NCBI GenBank assembly: GCA_022393335.1
Contig: JAJEKB010020897.1
Span: 812,139 to 876,138, forward strand
DNA from: Macrotrachela quadricornifera
Taxonomy: Eukaryota; Rotifera; Eurotatoria; Philodinida; Philodinidae
Direction: 5' to 3'
Length of the DNA: 64,000 bases
Numbering within the stretch: position 1 is the stretch's first letter; the number at the start of each line of letters is the position of its first letter. The position numbers were made by a program, and so were the translations under genes. The notes beneath the pieces are model-generated. The model searched no databases, had not been told where the DNA came from, and saw only the letters and a list, made by a program, of their open reading frames with translations. Positions 34,961 to 46,795 of this stretch are shown in pieces.

Positions 34961-36748
34961 CCAAGATGCTCAGCTGGAACTATCACACCTAATCTTGAAG
35001 TTCCTTCAAGTAGATTAAAGTATGATGTTTCCCTCTTGATTTTATCTTTGAGTATTCTCTAGTTAAATGGGAATATTCTAGAGGACTATGGCAGATCTAG
35101 TAAACAAGTAGCATTTTACTCCATAGTTCTTACGATTAATTTTATGGAAACCCTCCAGAATAGAGGGTCGCTCCATATTAGAAGTCCATTCTCACGAAAC
35201 CTTTCTCAAGGCGTAATAGAAGCCATCGACTTGTTGTTTGTAATAAAAACTAAAATATTTTCTAATAAAAATGTGTTTTTCCTGATAAAAAGTCTGGTTT
35301 TCGGGTGTTTAGCAGCTAAAAACTCTTGACTTTCTAGATAAAAGTTAGCAAAAAAGTAGCCCACAATAGAAGAATACCTTTGAAGCAGCGATGTAAATTT
35401 CCATACTAGAAGGCCATGGCCTTTTTGTTCGAGAGGAATTTAGTATACGGATAATGAAAATCTAAAGATTTGTGCCCCGCGTACCTTTTTTTAAATTTAG
35501 ACTCAAATAAGTTATGTGATTAGTAAAACGATAGAAGTTTGAATTCTTTTTTATCTTAAGCTAAAAGTATATATACACTTTTACATTTGCAAACACAGGT
35601 ATGTCAATAATGGGAAGACAGAAATATAATCTCCTTTAGGGTGAAAATGTTGTTATTTTTTCTCTAGTATGATTCGGCCTCTTTCTTAAAGAATGGATAT
35701 AGAATGAAAAAGAATGATGCATTCTTACTCCAAAACAATTCTCTATACAACTCCTTCATCTTCTCTTTTTGTCTACATTTTTACTGAAAATCATAAATTC
35801 ACTGACGCAAGAAGTAGCTGTATTATTCATACATCATTTTCATCAGGTACAAAAGATGAAAACACGTTGTGAAGATTAGCTTTTTAGCGAAAACTTCTAC
35901 TTATCCATCCTTAACCTCCGAAAATTGCGTTGCTCGATTTAGATATTGTTTATTTGAAAAACTGCATGTTCTATGATAATAATTTGTTTTTGTCCTTCTC
36001 TAATTTTTTATTACACGTGTACATTTCACAACTATATCATACCGTGGTGATTTAAATAGTTCATAATGAGTAATTTAGCAACAATGAGCTAACCACTATC
36101 GTCACTAAACATCTTGAGTTCGTTTTTTCCAATTTAATTTTATTTCCTCATTTCACCTATGTATATTACACATAGGATAAGAATTCAAAGTTTTTGTATT
36201 CTTAGAAAATTCTAAGCAATAATCATTCGATTAATTAAGATAGAAAAAGGTTTTTTCTTATATTATTTTAATTTTATCTCTACGATGTTTATAGTTTGTT
36301 TGAACTAAGAATGTATCAAACCCAAGATCAAACCGAGTCCAAGAGGTTTGGGTTCGGTACATTCCTAGTTTAAGCTTGTACGGTAGATTTATCTCGTATT
36401 GCAAATTTGTTGGCAAATAATACTGCTTCTACTCAATTCTTCAATCAATTACAACAGTTAAATGGTCCATATTTTCAATTTGAATATACCATATAGACAC
36501 ATGACCTCCGTAGTAATATTTTATTGTTCTACAAGACCAAATAACTTATCCGGTAGGTAGTAAAACATATTCATGTAATATACATATGCCCACATAACAT
36601 GTGATCCTCTTCCAATAGTCTAGAATTCTACCTTTAGTCTTGTCTGTGTACATATAGCATTCAAAAAATATATATATGAATGAATTAAGATGAGGCTGAG
36701 GATGAGCACCATCTCTTCTATTCACGTTGGGATTCGAAAGATATGTAA
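34961..36748. other. intergenic with one dispersed repeat copy
   Basis: Apart from the repeat at about 35567-35880, no feature was seen. Confidence 0.4.
35567..35880 (+). repeat. dispersed repeat, copy 1
   Basis: Matches 41157-41460 on the opposite strand over about 300 bp, starting with TTTTACATTTGCAAACACA and sharing GTGAAAATGTTG, TTTTTACTG and ACGCAAGA words in the same order. Diverged; no domain in either copy. Confidence 0.55.
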
Positions 36749-38319
36749 TACCCACGAAAAAAAAATTTTAGTAAAACTGCTGCTAACCGCGGTTTCATAT
36801 ACAGCGATTACTAGCGGTTTCAATAATCGCGATGTAGATGTTCATAACCGCGATGTATGATACCGTGATTCTTAACGGTTTCAAATGCCTCAGTGTACCT
36901 CTCAAATAACCATGATCTGAGATACCCTGAATTATAAGCCAGATAGATAGACAGATAGATAGATAATTAAATACCATAAATAGTAAGGAAAGATATTTTG
37001 AGTTAATTAACTAAATATTTATTATATTGGTATTCTTCCTTAAAATTAGATATATATACATATATTTATTGATTTAGTGACGTTTCGTCAACGATGTTAA
37101 TTTCACCAGACTATTTTCTTCTATGAATATTCTTAACAAAATTATAGAAAACATATATTTTTTTGACTATATTGCTAGTGGAACGAATGAAATAGTTATA
37201 AAAACGAAATCTTCGTCCAACATCATCGTCTTGTTCGTTCCACTTTGTATGAAACAAAATTTAAGGTGAAACCGCTGCTTACCGTCACGTTTCAAAACTC
37301 ACCACGAGTTTTTGATGGCAGACCGTGGTATACCAAAGGGACTGCGATTTCTCCCGATTTTTTCAAATGTGTTAATTAAAAATCGCGGCGATCGTGATCA
37401 TAGTCGCGGTATTACATATATCGCTTGAATACTGTCCCAAGAACCGTGATTTATGCACCTAAAACGTCGGGCGTATATATCGGTTCATTGTGGTTTCATA
37501 AACCCCCACAGATCAGTTCGTAATTGTGGTATTAGATTCTGCAGATTAACGGACTCTATACCACCCCGAATTCGATAGTGATTGGACGTCTGGTACCGCG
37601 GTGACCTAGTTGCTAATCGCGATTTCAGATATCACGACTTTCAGCGGTTTTAAAATAGCGCGGTTCGATCACGGATAACCGCGGTTTCAGATACCGGGAC
37701 GTTCAGTGGCTTTAAAATACCTCGGTGCAATCACGGATAACCGCGGTTTCAGATACCGCGACTTTCAGTGGTTTTAAAGTACCGCGGGTGTCTCAAGTAA
37801 CATAAAACGTGTACGGACAAAGAGGGTACCGTACTCCAGTTTTTCATAAATATTCTCAGCAATCCCACAAAAAAAACTCTGAGAAACCGCGGTTTTTCTC
37901 AGAAGTACTGCAGTTTTCGGGGAGTGCGATGCGATCGCAAATAACCGCGGTTTCAGATACCACGACTTTCAGCGGTTTTGAAGTACCGCAGTACAGTCAC
38001 CTGGAAACGCGGTGTCTTAAGTAATATAAAACGTGTAAGGACAAAGAGGGTATTGTGCCCCAGTTTTTCAAAAATACTCCCAGCAATCCTACGAAAAAAA
38101 TTTTGAGAAACTGTGGTTTTTCTCAGAAGTACCGCGGTTTCAGATACCGCGATTTTAAAATACCGCGGTGCACTTATTGCGGAACAGCGGTGTGAGATAT
38201 CGCGACTCTTAGCGGTTTTTAATACCGCGACTTCAGACATCACGATTTTGAGCCGTTCTCAACAGATAGGTAAATGTGTAGTTGACTTGATAGTAAGACA
38301 ATTACTCAGATAAATAAAT

Positions 38320-38660
38320 ACACAGATAGTTAGTTAGTTAAATAGATAGATAGATGGAGAGATAGAGAGATAGATAGGCAGCTAGTTAGTTAATTAGATA
38401 GACATTTAGTAAGATCGATAGATAGACAGCTAGATAGATATATAGGTAGATAGAGAGATAGATNNNNNNNNNNTAGACAGCTAGATAGATATATAGGTAG
38501 ATAGAGAGATAGATAGACAGTTAGTTTTTTAGTTCGATAAATAGACAGATAGACAGTTAGTTTTTTAGTTCGATAAATAGACAGATGGATAGATAGTTAG
38601 TTGGACGAATAGGAAATAGGCCGATAGACAGATGAATAGATAATAAGCAGTTAGATAGAT
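38320..38660. repeat. TAGA-type microsatellite
   Basis: Imperfect GATA/TAGA repeats with interspersed GACAGCTAG and TTAGTTAG words. It contains the sequence gap. Confidence 0.85.
38464..38473. other. assembly gap (10 N)
   Basis: Ten Ns. The 40 or so bases ending at 38463 are the same as those beginning at 38474, so the two sides may be a duplicated copy of one locus. Confidence 0.95.
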
Positions 38661-38661
38661 A

Positions 38662-38857
38662 GATACTTCAGTCGATGAATGATTTATCAGATACTTCAGT
38701 CGATGAGTGATTTATCAAATACTTCAGTCGATGAATGATTTATCAGATACTTCAGTCGATGAATGATTTATCAGATACTTCAGTCGATGAGTGATTTATC
38801 AAATACTTCAGTCGATGAATGATTTATTAGATACTTCAGTCGATGCGTGATTTATCA
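38662..38857. repeat. 28-bp tandem satellite, 7 copies
   Basis: Seven head-to-tail units starting GATACTTCAGTCGATG and ending TGATTTATCA, 28 bp each. Variant bases at unit position 1 (G or A) and in GAATG/GAGTG follow a three-unit order repeated twice, so an 84-bp higher-order repeat is visible. Confidence 0.9.
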
Positions 38858-39360
38858 GATACTTAGGCAAATAGTTAGGTAGATAGATTAATAAATTTAT
38901 AATTAAAGATATAGATAGATGGTTTGTTAAGCGAAAAGATAGTTAGACAAATAGGTAGAGGAGCCGGTAGTTAAGTGCATTGACATAAATAGATCGATGA
39001 AAATAAGCATCGGTTTCTCAAAACCGCTGAGTATCGCGTCAAATAAATACCGCGATTTTTACCGGTTTTGAAATGCCGCATAAACTGTCTGATTACTGCT
39101 GACATGAAAAACTGCTTGAAGCCGCGGTTTCATATACCGCCAACCACCGCGTTTTTCTGATGAAATTTTTTCCTGGGGTAATTAGTGGAAGAAAGAATAT
39201 TTCTTCGTAAGATAAAGTTAAAAAGAATTTTTTTATCTATTTCTTTTGTTTTAGATTATTATTATTCAATTATTGAACAGTAACTATTTTAAATAAATTC
39301 ATTCTCTTTTATTTTTTTATTTTAGATTCAATACGTAACAAAATTTGATCATATGAATAC

Positions 39361-39511
39361 AAAGAGTAATAACTGAAATGTACTTATATCAGCTTTGAGT
39401 ACTCATGTTGATCTATTAAATGATATATTTCTAAAAATATATCATCTGATAGACCAACACGAGTACTCAAAGCTGATATAAGCATATTTCAGTTAGGCAT
39501 TACTCTTTATA
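39361..39511. repeat. long hairpin, arms about 68 bp
   Basis: AAAGAGTAATAACTGAAAT at the left is inverted at the right (ATTTCAGTTAGGCATTACTCTTT region). Between them TATCAGCTTTGAGTACTC pairs with GAGTACTCAAAGCTGATA around a short loop. It looks like a small MITE within the larger element. Confidence 0.75.
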
Positions 39512-39873
39512 GGCGTATATGACATGTATACGGTCATTTACGACCATATACGGAGTCTGTAACCGCGAGCCTGAGCGGATGTCAATGCGATGTGAACCTA
39601 ATAAATAGTTTCGGATAACCAGTGAATAACCGCTGGATAACCGCGGCTTTTGTTGAACGCGGTTTGGACTGTTTTTTTTCTGAAAGCGGTAGTCAGACCA
39701 TTTATGAAGTGATGAAAAACCGTCCCAAACCGCGGTCCGTCCTGATCGCGGTTTATGACGGTTTTTCGTTACTTCATAAATAGTCTGACTATCGCTTTCA
39801 GAAAAAACCTCTCCAAACCGCGGTTGGGAAAACCGGTGGTAGCAGCGTTTTTTCTCTTTCTTTTTCGTGGGTA

Positions 39874-42301
39874 TAATGCAAAACGCTTTGAGAATTAAAA
39901 TCTTTTCTGACAAATGCTGACTGTGAATTAGATGGTCTCAAAAAAAAATCGGGTAGTAGATTAATATTCATATTGATATTATGTTAAATAGAGAGAACTC
40001 TTTGAAAACTAATAACGACCTCAAGAGTTCACTAAAACATTTGATTGTTTGTAATTATATAATTTTGCCTGCCATGTATCAAAAGACAGTTTTCAAACAG
40101 CTTGGAAGGAATAAAAATTTTCTACTTTTTTTATCTACTAAAATGATAAAAGTATATTGTAATGTAAAAAAAAACAGATAAGATCACAATATAACTGTCT
40201 ATGACAGAAAGAAACTTATTAGATTTCGTCTTATGACATTTAGTAATTGAAATAACAGCAACGATTTAGTTTTTTTTTAAAGTTATAATATCTTTATATC
40301 AGAATTCTTTTGCTAAGCGTTTGAAAAAATATTGCAAAATGTCACCAAAAAAAGGATGAACATTACGAAATAAATCCCAATAATCAAAAAAATATAGAAT
40401 TTTATTTATTTTATATATGAATTTTACTAATTTCGATTTAATAATGATTTAAACTATATAAATTTCATTTGTTTTAAATTTCAAATCAGCAAAATTTTAG
40501 TTTATAATAAATATAAATTATGAGATTCAAAAAAATATTTTATTAATGTATTTTACCTATGGTTTTTATAATAAGAAATTTTTTTTTCCAAATGTTTATA
40601 GTCAAAAGTGTGATTGTTAAAAAATTGAAGTAATTGTATCCTGCTGTATATAAATAGTTTTATTTTTAAAATATCTTCTATTTCTATCAAAGTTTGAACA
40701 ATTCCCAATGAAACTGTAGGACTTTAAAGACTTCAATAAATAACACCTAATACGACTGTAATTCACTATAACAATATGAGTTAAAAATAAAATAAATATT
40801 TAACGTGATGAAATTAATTTCAGTAATGAATTGTTGTGATTCTATTTAATTTAGCCAAAGAATTCTATAAATAAATCGAGCCAACTAAACTCAGTTTCAA
40901 AAAACTTTTTTCTATGTAATTCGTATAGATTGTTTTTATTAGGAACATCGACTATACTATTGTGAGTTACTTACTGGCCTATAAAACAGTATATAAATGG
41001 CATATCATAATCTAAGATGATGGTAATTAACCGAATTTTTATTTTCAAAGTATGAACCCTTTAATTGTTGCAATCGATTAAAAAATCATGTATTAATAAA
41101 TTTTTCAGTAAACATAACTTATGTAATTAGTATGAATCGTATGGAACGAAATGTTTCTAGTGTTGAGCTTTATTGTGTGCTTGCATCTCTTTTATAAGAT
41201 GAAAATGACGCAAAAATAAGAACTGCGTCTTGCGTAAGTGAAGCGAAGACTTCCCAGTAAAAACGTAAAGAAGAAAATAGCATAAAGGAATTGCGTATAA
41301 AATTTTTTGCAATAGAAGTGCGCCATTCTTTGATAAAAAAATCAAATGTTACTGCGAGAAAAATGTCAACATTTTCACTGTGGGCAAGATTACACCGCTT
41401 CCGTATCTTATCAGTATTAACAGACTTGTGTTTGCAAATGTAAAAGTATATATACATATAGTATAAAATATAATAGCATTCAAAACACTATCGTTTTACT
41501 ATCCACATAATTCATTTGACTCTAAACTTCAAAAGGTATGTGAAACCAAAACTTTCAAGTTTCTATTATTTATATGAAGCGAGAATAGCATTCATAAGTG
41601 AACATTTTTAAGTATCATAAGAACCCTTGTACTTCAAATCGGAGAAAAATCGCTGGTATATCAACAATAAGCCAGAGATAGTCTCATGTTTTACCGGTAG
41701 GATCAGCATCGTGCTTCTTCCCAGTGAGGAGAAGAGGAGAACTTCCTGCTGTTCCTTCTGTAAAGGCAAGGTCTCATAATTAAATCAAAATCATCCTCAC
41801 ATCCTCAAGATTGATTGTATCTTTGAGTTGGTCCCAAAATCAAAAAACCAAAATTATATTGTTTAATGTTGCACTTACCATTGGGTGTGCCGTTGAGTTA
41901 AACCTAAACGGAAAATAAAAAATTATTTAGATTAAAACAATATCTATCCATAATTAAAGCATTGAAACGGAGCTAATGAAAACTAAAACATATTTAATTG
42001 AAAACAATATTTATCATTATTCAGTGCTAGTGAACTGGATCTAAATGAAAGGAGAACTTTTTTTTTTTAAATATCTTACGATTCAAACGACAATTATACG
42101 ATCATCGTAATTCGTCATCGTTTTTTGGATACGATAGTTCACGAACGTGCTTCTTCAACCTCGGTACTTTCGATTGTGAGGGTGAGATCGATCTAAAAAA
42201 TTAAAGAAAGAAAACATTTCTATAAATATAACTACCGATATACTTGGCTACCTTTTTGACCGCTAGTAGTGCAAGTGAATATATAACATGGAAGTTAAGA
42301 A
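39874..42301. other. intergenic upstream of the PARP gene
   Basis: Holds the second copy of the dispersed repeat (41157-41460). Otherwise no feature could be supported. A promoter or 5' non-coding exon for the PARP gene may lie at the right edge. Confidence 0.4.
41157..41460 (-). repeat. dispersed repeat, copy 2
   Basis: Reverse-strand counterpart of 35567-35880. A 95-codon frame in this copy is not kept in the other and has no domain, so it is not called as a gene. Confidence 0.55.
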
Positions 42302-45300
42302 GTGCACTATTTTTCAATGATTTCTTTTGCTTCTTTAGATCAAACAAATTTAATAGCAATCTATAACAAAAATTGTTCAACTGCAGCAATGTCGCAATCA
42401 ATAGAAACAATAACTTTTAATATAGATAAAAACATTATTCAAAACTTAAAATTTCAAGAATTTGTTAAGAAATTACAAGATTCTCAGCCTGTTATGGTTA
42501 TTGTGAACGAAACTCATGGAATGATAATCATTAGTGGAACTAAATCCTCTGTTATCACTTCGAAAACACAAATTCAAAATGAAATTGATGCATTATCTTC
42601 AAATGCTAATCTTGTTAAACAAAAGTTAACGGATACGATTGAATTGAGCGTAGCTCAAAATAATTTTCTTGAAAAGTTTGGTCAGGAAATTCTAGAGAAA
42701 ATTCGAAAAACACCAGGCATTAGTAATACAAATATTGTGAATGGGAAATTACAATTATCAGGTGACAATACTGCAATTACACAGATAAAATTTTATCTTC
42801 AACTAATACTTCATGAAAGAGACGTATCAATTACTGATAGCATAAAACAACATTTCGAATTAACTTGTAATGGCCGTATATTGAAAGAATTTTCGAAAAA
42901 ATATCGTGTAGGAACTTCTTTACAAGAGTGTAGTCTGCAGAATGAAATTAAAGGTAAAAAAGTTCCAAAAAAGCATTTATTCGGTGCACGACGTGGAGGT
43001 TATCAAACAAACAATTGTAATCGTGGTCAACGTGGAAGAGGAATATTTTCTTCACACGATTCAACATCAAATGACATTCCAAGCTTCAGAAATTTGAACT
43101 TAAATGATTATGATGAAAATACAAGGAAAAACAATATCGATTATCATGAACAAAGTAAAATAACAAAACAATATAATGATACCCAATGTGATTCGTATGA
43201 AGATAATAATGACAATAACAGTCAAATTTCAGACTCTGATGAATCAGTATCATCAAATCGGACAACCGATAGTTTCAGTATAAAGAATTTTAATAATCGT
43301 ACTGAACAATCTATTACAGTATCATTGTGTAGTGATTCTGAGGCTACTTTATCTAAAGCTATAGCAGAACTGCAAAGTTATTCTTTTAATATTGAATCGT
43401 GGATAATAACAGAAGATGAACTAACATTTATTTTAAAACAACAACAGCAAGGTAAACCTATGAAAAAAAACATGTCAATTAAAGAACGATCTATACAAAT
43501 CAAATTTTACTTTCGTCGCTTGGCACAGAATTCTTTGGTACATATCTATATATATTATACAAGAGGTATGTGGCATGTGAAAGTGAGTGGATTTAAATCA
43601 GATGTGCATTCCACAGTGTTTAAAATCAAAAGTTATTTAAATGATGTAGTTGATACTGAAATACAAATCCCTATATCAGGAGCTATGGCATTTTTTCTTA
43701 AAAAAAAAGCATCTTCTGATATTAATAGACTAGGAAACATTCACAATATCAAGATCAACATATTTTCTCCATTTCGTCGCGCTGATAATAATGATGAAAA
43801 TAATAATGATAATCATTGTTTAAAACTTATTGGTCCTGTAGCACGTATTAATGTGGCACAAATGGACGTTGAGAATTTTCTTGAAAATTTATCAGAACAT
43901 GAACAAGACTTTCAATGTGACACGTGGTATATTTCAAAAAATATTTCTTTAAAAATTAAAGAACTTTTGAAAAAAATACGAGATTCAGATGATTATGAAG
44001 CAGTTGGATTCGTAAAGTTCTATAATTCAGCCTTTGAAAAAAGGCAAACAGCACCGAAAGTTACTATCACAGTGGTTGGTCTAAATGAAGAAAGAGCCGA
44101 TGACGTAATTCAACAATGTAAAGATTTTGTTGAAGGATATGTTGTATGGAAACCATCTTTGGATGAATATCGAACTCTACATAATATATTGTTCGTGCAA
44201 AAACGACCAAATATTACTCGCTTTCAACAAGAATGGGACACTACTGTACAGTTTGAAAATGAAAATAATACTATTATTATTCCTGCACGATCAAAAATAA
44301 TTGCAGATGAAATAAAAGAAGCTTTGCAGAATTTAGCTGCAGGAAAACCAAATCGAACGGATAGTATTTCAGTAACTATTCCAATTCAGCTCAGCATTCG
44401 TCGTTTTATTTGTCAAGCTATTCAACCTCTACTTGACGAAGTAAAAACTCAAAGAGTCTATATCAACTCAAAAGATCGAAATGGACTAATACTTCGTGGT
44501 CGTTCTCAAATTATAAATTCGCTCCAAGAAAAGATCAATATTATCATTAATGATATTAAACAAAAAATTATTACAAATCATTTAAAATTACCATTTATCG
44601 AATCAGAATTAATTCGTGCTAATTCATATGAAATAGTTACACGTATTGAACGTGAAACTAATACTATCATTCGCGATATGAAAGCAGATAAAAAAGTTCC
44701 AAGATTAAATGTAAATGATAATATCAGCATGACTATAACATGTGTTGTCAATAGTCGTGATCAAACAATTCTTGTCAAAAAAGGTGATATTACAAAGGTG
44801 GAAAATGTTGATGCTATTGTAAATGCAGCAAGTGGAACGTTATATCATGCAGGAGGTGTTGATAAAGCAATTTCTGATGCTGCTGGTCCTGAGCTTGATC
44901 AAGAATGTAAACAATTAATTGCAAATAACGGAGGTGTAGCAATACCTACTGGTAAAGCAGTTAAAACAACAGCTGGTCGTCTTCATTATAAAGGTATTAT
45001 ACATGCAATTGGTCCGCAATATGCTGATGGTAAACAACAAGAACGTCCATTGTTATTCTCTAGTATTTTATCTAGTTTACGACTTGCTGAAAAAGAAGGT
45101 TACAATAGTATAGCATTACCAGCTATTAGTGCTGCGACTTACGGTTTTCCATTACAAGATTGTACTAATATCGTAATTCGTGCAGTAAAACAATTCTTTG
45201 CTAATTTTCCACAATCACATTTAAGAACAGTAGTCTTAATTGATATTGATGATGCAGCTTGCAATTCATTTGCACGTGAAATTGTAAAGGATCATACAAA

Positions 45301-46795
45301 TACTGATTCAGGAAACAACGATGACTTAATGAACTATAATTTATCTCCATTAACGGCTAAATGGTGTTGGCAAAGCGATTACGACGAAAAAATATATGAT
45401 GATACTCATACACGTCAAATAGAAAATAATTTTCAACGATATTTACAAACTTTCATTCCATCAACATTGAAAATTAATGCTGATGTGTTAAAATATGGTG
45501 GTCTTGTTTGCTATAGTATTCATTTTCTTCTTGATTTAAAACAAAAATTGACAACCAATCCAAATTTCCAAAATAATCGTCTTGTGTGTGGATATCAAAT
45601 GAATGAAGAGACTGGCTTTAAACGAGATATTATTCGCTATCCATTACAATCACAATCACAAGCTGCACCTGTTGTATATAAACCCAAACCATTGGATACA
45701 TATCATTTAATGGTAGAATCTAAAAAAGATGATTGGGATATTAGTGGTATTAAGAGTGAAGAAGTAAAACAAGCAGAGATAGAGATTAAAAAAGGCATTG
45801 CATCTGCTACTATTTCAGAACCTTTCTCCATCCATCTAAGCGAAGACATTGATACTCATAAGATCGCAATTAATAATATTGCAATTCAACAATTTATTCA
45901 TGTTGATTTTCAACAAAGTTCCACCGGAAATTTATTGTTGATATTAAAAGGTTTTCGACAAAATATTTTACAAGCAAAATTACAAATTTCTTTATACGTA
46001 CAAGATATTTTGAAAATAAAAGCAGATAAAGATGATGAATTAAGTATACCTAAAGAATGGGACGACCAAGAAGAACAATGTATATTAGTTGAATTACCTA
46101 AGAATGATCCTGATTTTATTCGTATTGAAAAACGCATGAAAGAAACTCTGAGTAATATAAATATTGATAAAATTGAACGAATACAAAATATACGTATGTG
46201 GAGTCATTATGCGTTTCGACGTCAACAACTTGAAAAAGAACTGTCCCATATGCCTAATTTAGAAATTGAAAGGGAACTGTTTCATGGATCGAGAAATACA
46301 CCACCTAGTGAGATTTACAATGGTGAGTGTGGTTTCGATATGACATATTGTACAAGTGGTATGTGGGGTATTGGTACATATTTTGCCCAAAACGCGTCAT
46401 ATTCTTGTACTAACTATGCTCATAAATTATCGAATGGCAAATACCAAGTATTTCTAGCTCAAGTTTTAACTGGAGATGTTTACGATTGTGATAGTGATTC
46501 AAGTTTACGTCGACCTCCAAAGAAAAATGAGTTCTCTAGTTCTGGCCTACGGTATAATAGTGTATCAGGCTCTACAGGAGGCAGTAAAGTTTACATTATC
46601 TATGAAAATCGCGTGGCTTATCCTACCTATTTGATTACGTTTACTTTCACAGACGGGCAACTATTTCCGAGTGCCATTCCAACTTCACAGAACTACACCC
46701 ATCTTTTCTCAAATCCTTTCTCAACTCAAACTCCGTCTCCTTCATTTTTTTTGCCTCGTTATCCAAATGTTAATTCCAATCCATATAAACAATAG
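42302..46795 (+). CDS. macro-WWE-PARP mono-ADP-ribosyltransferase (PARP14-like), up to 1497 aa
   Basis: One uninterrupted frame of 4.5 kb. The start is probably the ATG at 42389 (MSQSIETI), just after a possible acceptor (CTGCAG); 42302 is the longest option. An Arg/Gly-rich patch (GARRGGY, RGQRGRG) lies near residues 228-247. Repeated alpha/beta segments before residue 800 resemble the KH/RRM-like modules of PARP14. A macro domain spans about 815-1000 (VDAIVNAASG, GGVDKAI, IIHAIGP, ALPAISAATYGF), binding ADP-ribose. A WWE domain is at about 1019-1115 (WCWQSDYDE...NEETGFKRDIIR). The catalytic domain starts near 1310, with LFHGS (His), GIGTYFAQNASYS (Tyr) and KVYIIYENR, where Val stands in place of the catalytic Glu. 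A H-Y-hydrophobic triad predicts mono- rather than poly-ADP-ribosylation. In vertebrates this group acts in antiviral and stress signalling; the role here is inferred. Confidence 0.88.
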   Translation: MHYFSMISFASLDQTNLIAIYNKNCSTAAMSQSIETITFNIDKNIIQNLKFQEFVKKLQDSQPVMVIVNETHGMIIISGTKSSVITSKTQIQNEIDALSSNANLVKQKLTDTIELSVAQNNFLEKFGQEILEKIRKTPGISNTNIVNGKLQLSGDNTAITQIKFYLQLILHERDVSITDSIKQHFELTCNGRILKEFSKKYRVGTSLQECSLQNEIKGKKVPKKHLFGARRGGYQTNNCNRGQRGRGIFSSHDSTSNDIPSFRNLNLNDYDENTRKNNIDYHEQSKITKQYNDTQCDSYEDNNDNNSQISDSDESVSSNRTTDSFSIKNFNNRTEQSITVSLCSDSEATLSKAIAELQSYSFNIESWIITEDELTFILKQQQQGKPMKKNMSIKERSIQIKFYFRRLAQNSLVHIYIYYTRGMWHVKVSGFKSDVHSTVFKIKSYLNDVVDTEIQIPISGAMAFFLKKKASSDINRLGNIHNIKINIFSPFRRADNNDENNNDNHCLKLIGPVARINVAQMDVENFLENLSEHEQDFQCDTWYISKNISLKIKELLKKIRDSDDYEAVGFVKFYNSAFEKRQTAPKVTITVVGLNEERADDVIQQCKDFVEGYVVWKPSLDEYRTLHNILFVQKRPNITRFQQEWDTTVQFENENNTIIIPARSKIIADEIKEALQNLAAGKPNRTDSISVTIPIQLSIRRFICQAIQPLLDEVKTQRVYINSKDRNGLILRGRSQIINSLQEKINIIINDIKQKIITNHLKLPFIESELIRANSYEIVTRIERETNTIIRDMKADKKVPRLNVNDNISMTITCVVNSRDQTILVKKGDITKVENVDAIVNAASGTLYHAGGVDKAISDAAGPELDQECKQLIANNGGVAIPTGKAVKTTAGRLHYKGIIHAIGPQYADGKQQERPLLFSSILSSLRLAEKEGYNSIALPAISAATYGFPLQDCTNIVIRAVKQFFANFPQSHLRTVVLIDIDDAACNSFAREIVKDHTNTDSGNNDDLMNYNLSPLTAKWCWQSDYDEKIYDDTHTRQIENNFQRYLQTFIPSTLKINADVLKYGGLVCYSIHFLLDLKQKLTTNPNFQNNRLVCGYQMNEETGFKRDIIRYPLQSQSQAAPVVYKPKPLDTYHLMVESKKDDWDISGIKSEEVKQAEIEIKKGIASATISEPFSIHLSEDIDTHKIAINNIAIQQFIHVDFQQSSTGNLLLILKGFRQNILQAKLQISLYVQDILKIKADKDDELSIPKEWDDQEEQCILVELPKNDPDFIRIEKRMKETLSNINIDKIERIQNIRMWSHYAFRRQQLEKELSHMPNLEIERELFHGSRNTPPSEIYNGECGFDMTYCTSGMWGIGTYFAQNASYSCTNYAHKLSNGKYQVFLAQVLTGDVYDCDSDSSLRRPPKKNEFSSSGLRYNSVSGSTGGSKVYIIYENRVAYPTYLITFTFTDGQLFPSAIPTSQNYTHLFSNPFSTQTPSPSFFLPRYPNVNSNPYKQ

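Larger units (their letters stand above)
36749..39873. mobile_element. 3.1-kb palindrome-rich element with inverted ends
   Basis: Left end TACCCACGAAAAAAAA and right end TACCCACGAAAAAGAAAG (reverse complement) are inverted, followed on both sides by CTGCTGCTA-like sequence and a CCGCGGTT or ACCGGT word. The interior holds dozens of CCGCGGTTTCAGATACCGCG-like words, direct repeats of about 220 bp (around 37800-37980 and 38020-38200), the microsatellite, the 28-bp satellite and a hairpin. Open frames here repeat the palindromes and are not genes. No target duplication was resolved. It may be one element or several nested ones. Confidence 0.5.

Noticed and set aside
37809..38313. Several overlapping frames on both strands
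   Set aside because: They translate the CCGCGGTT palindromes; similarity between strands is due to palindromy.
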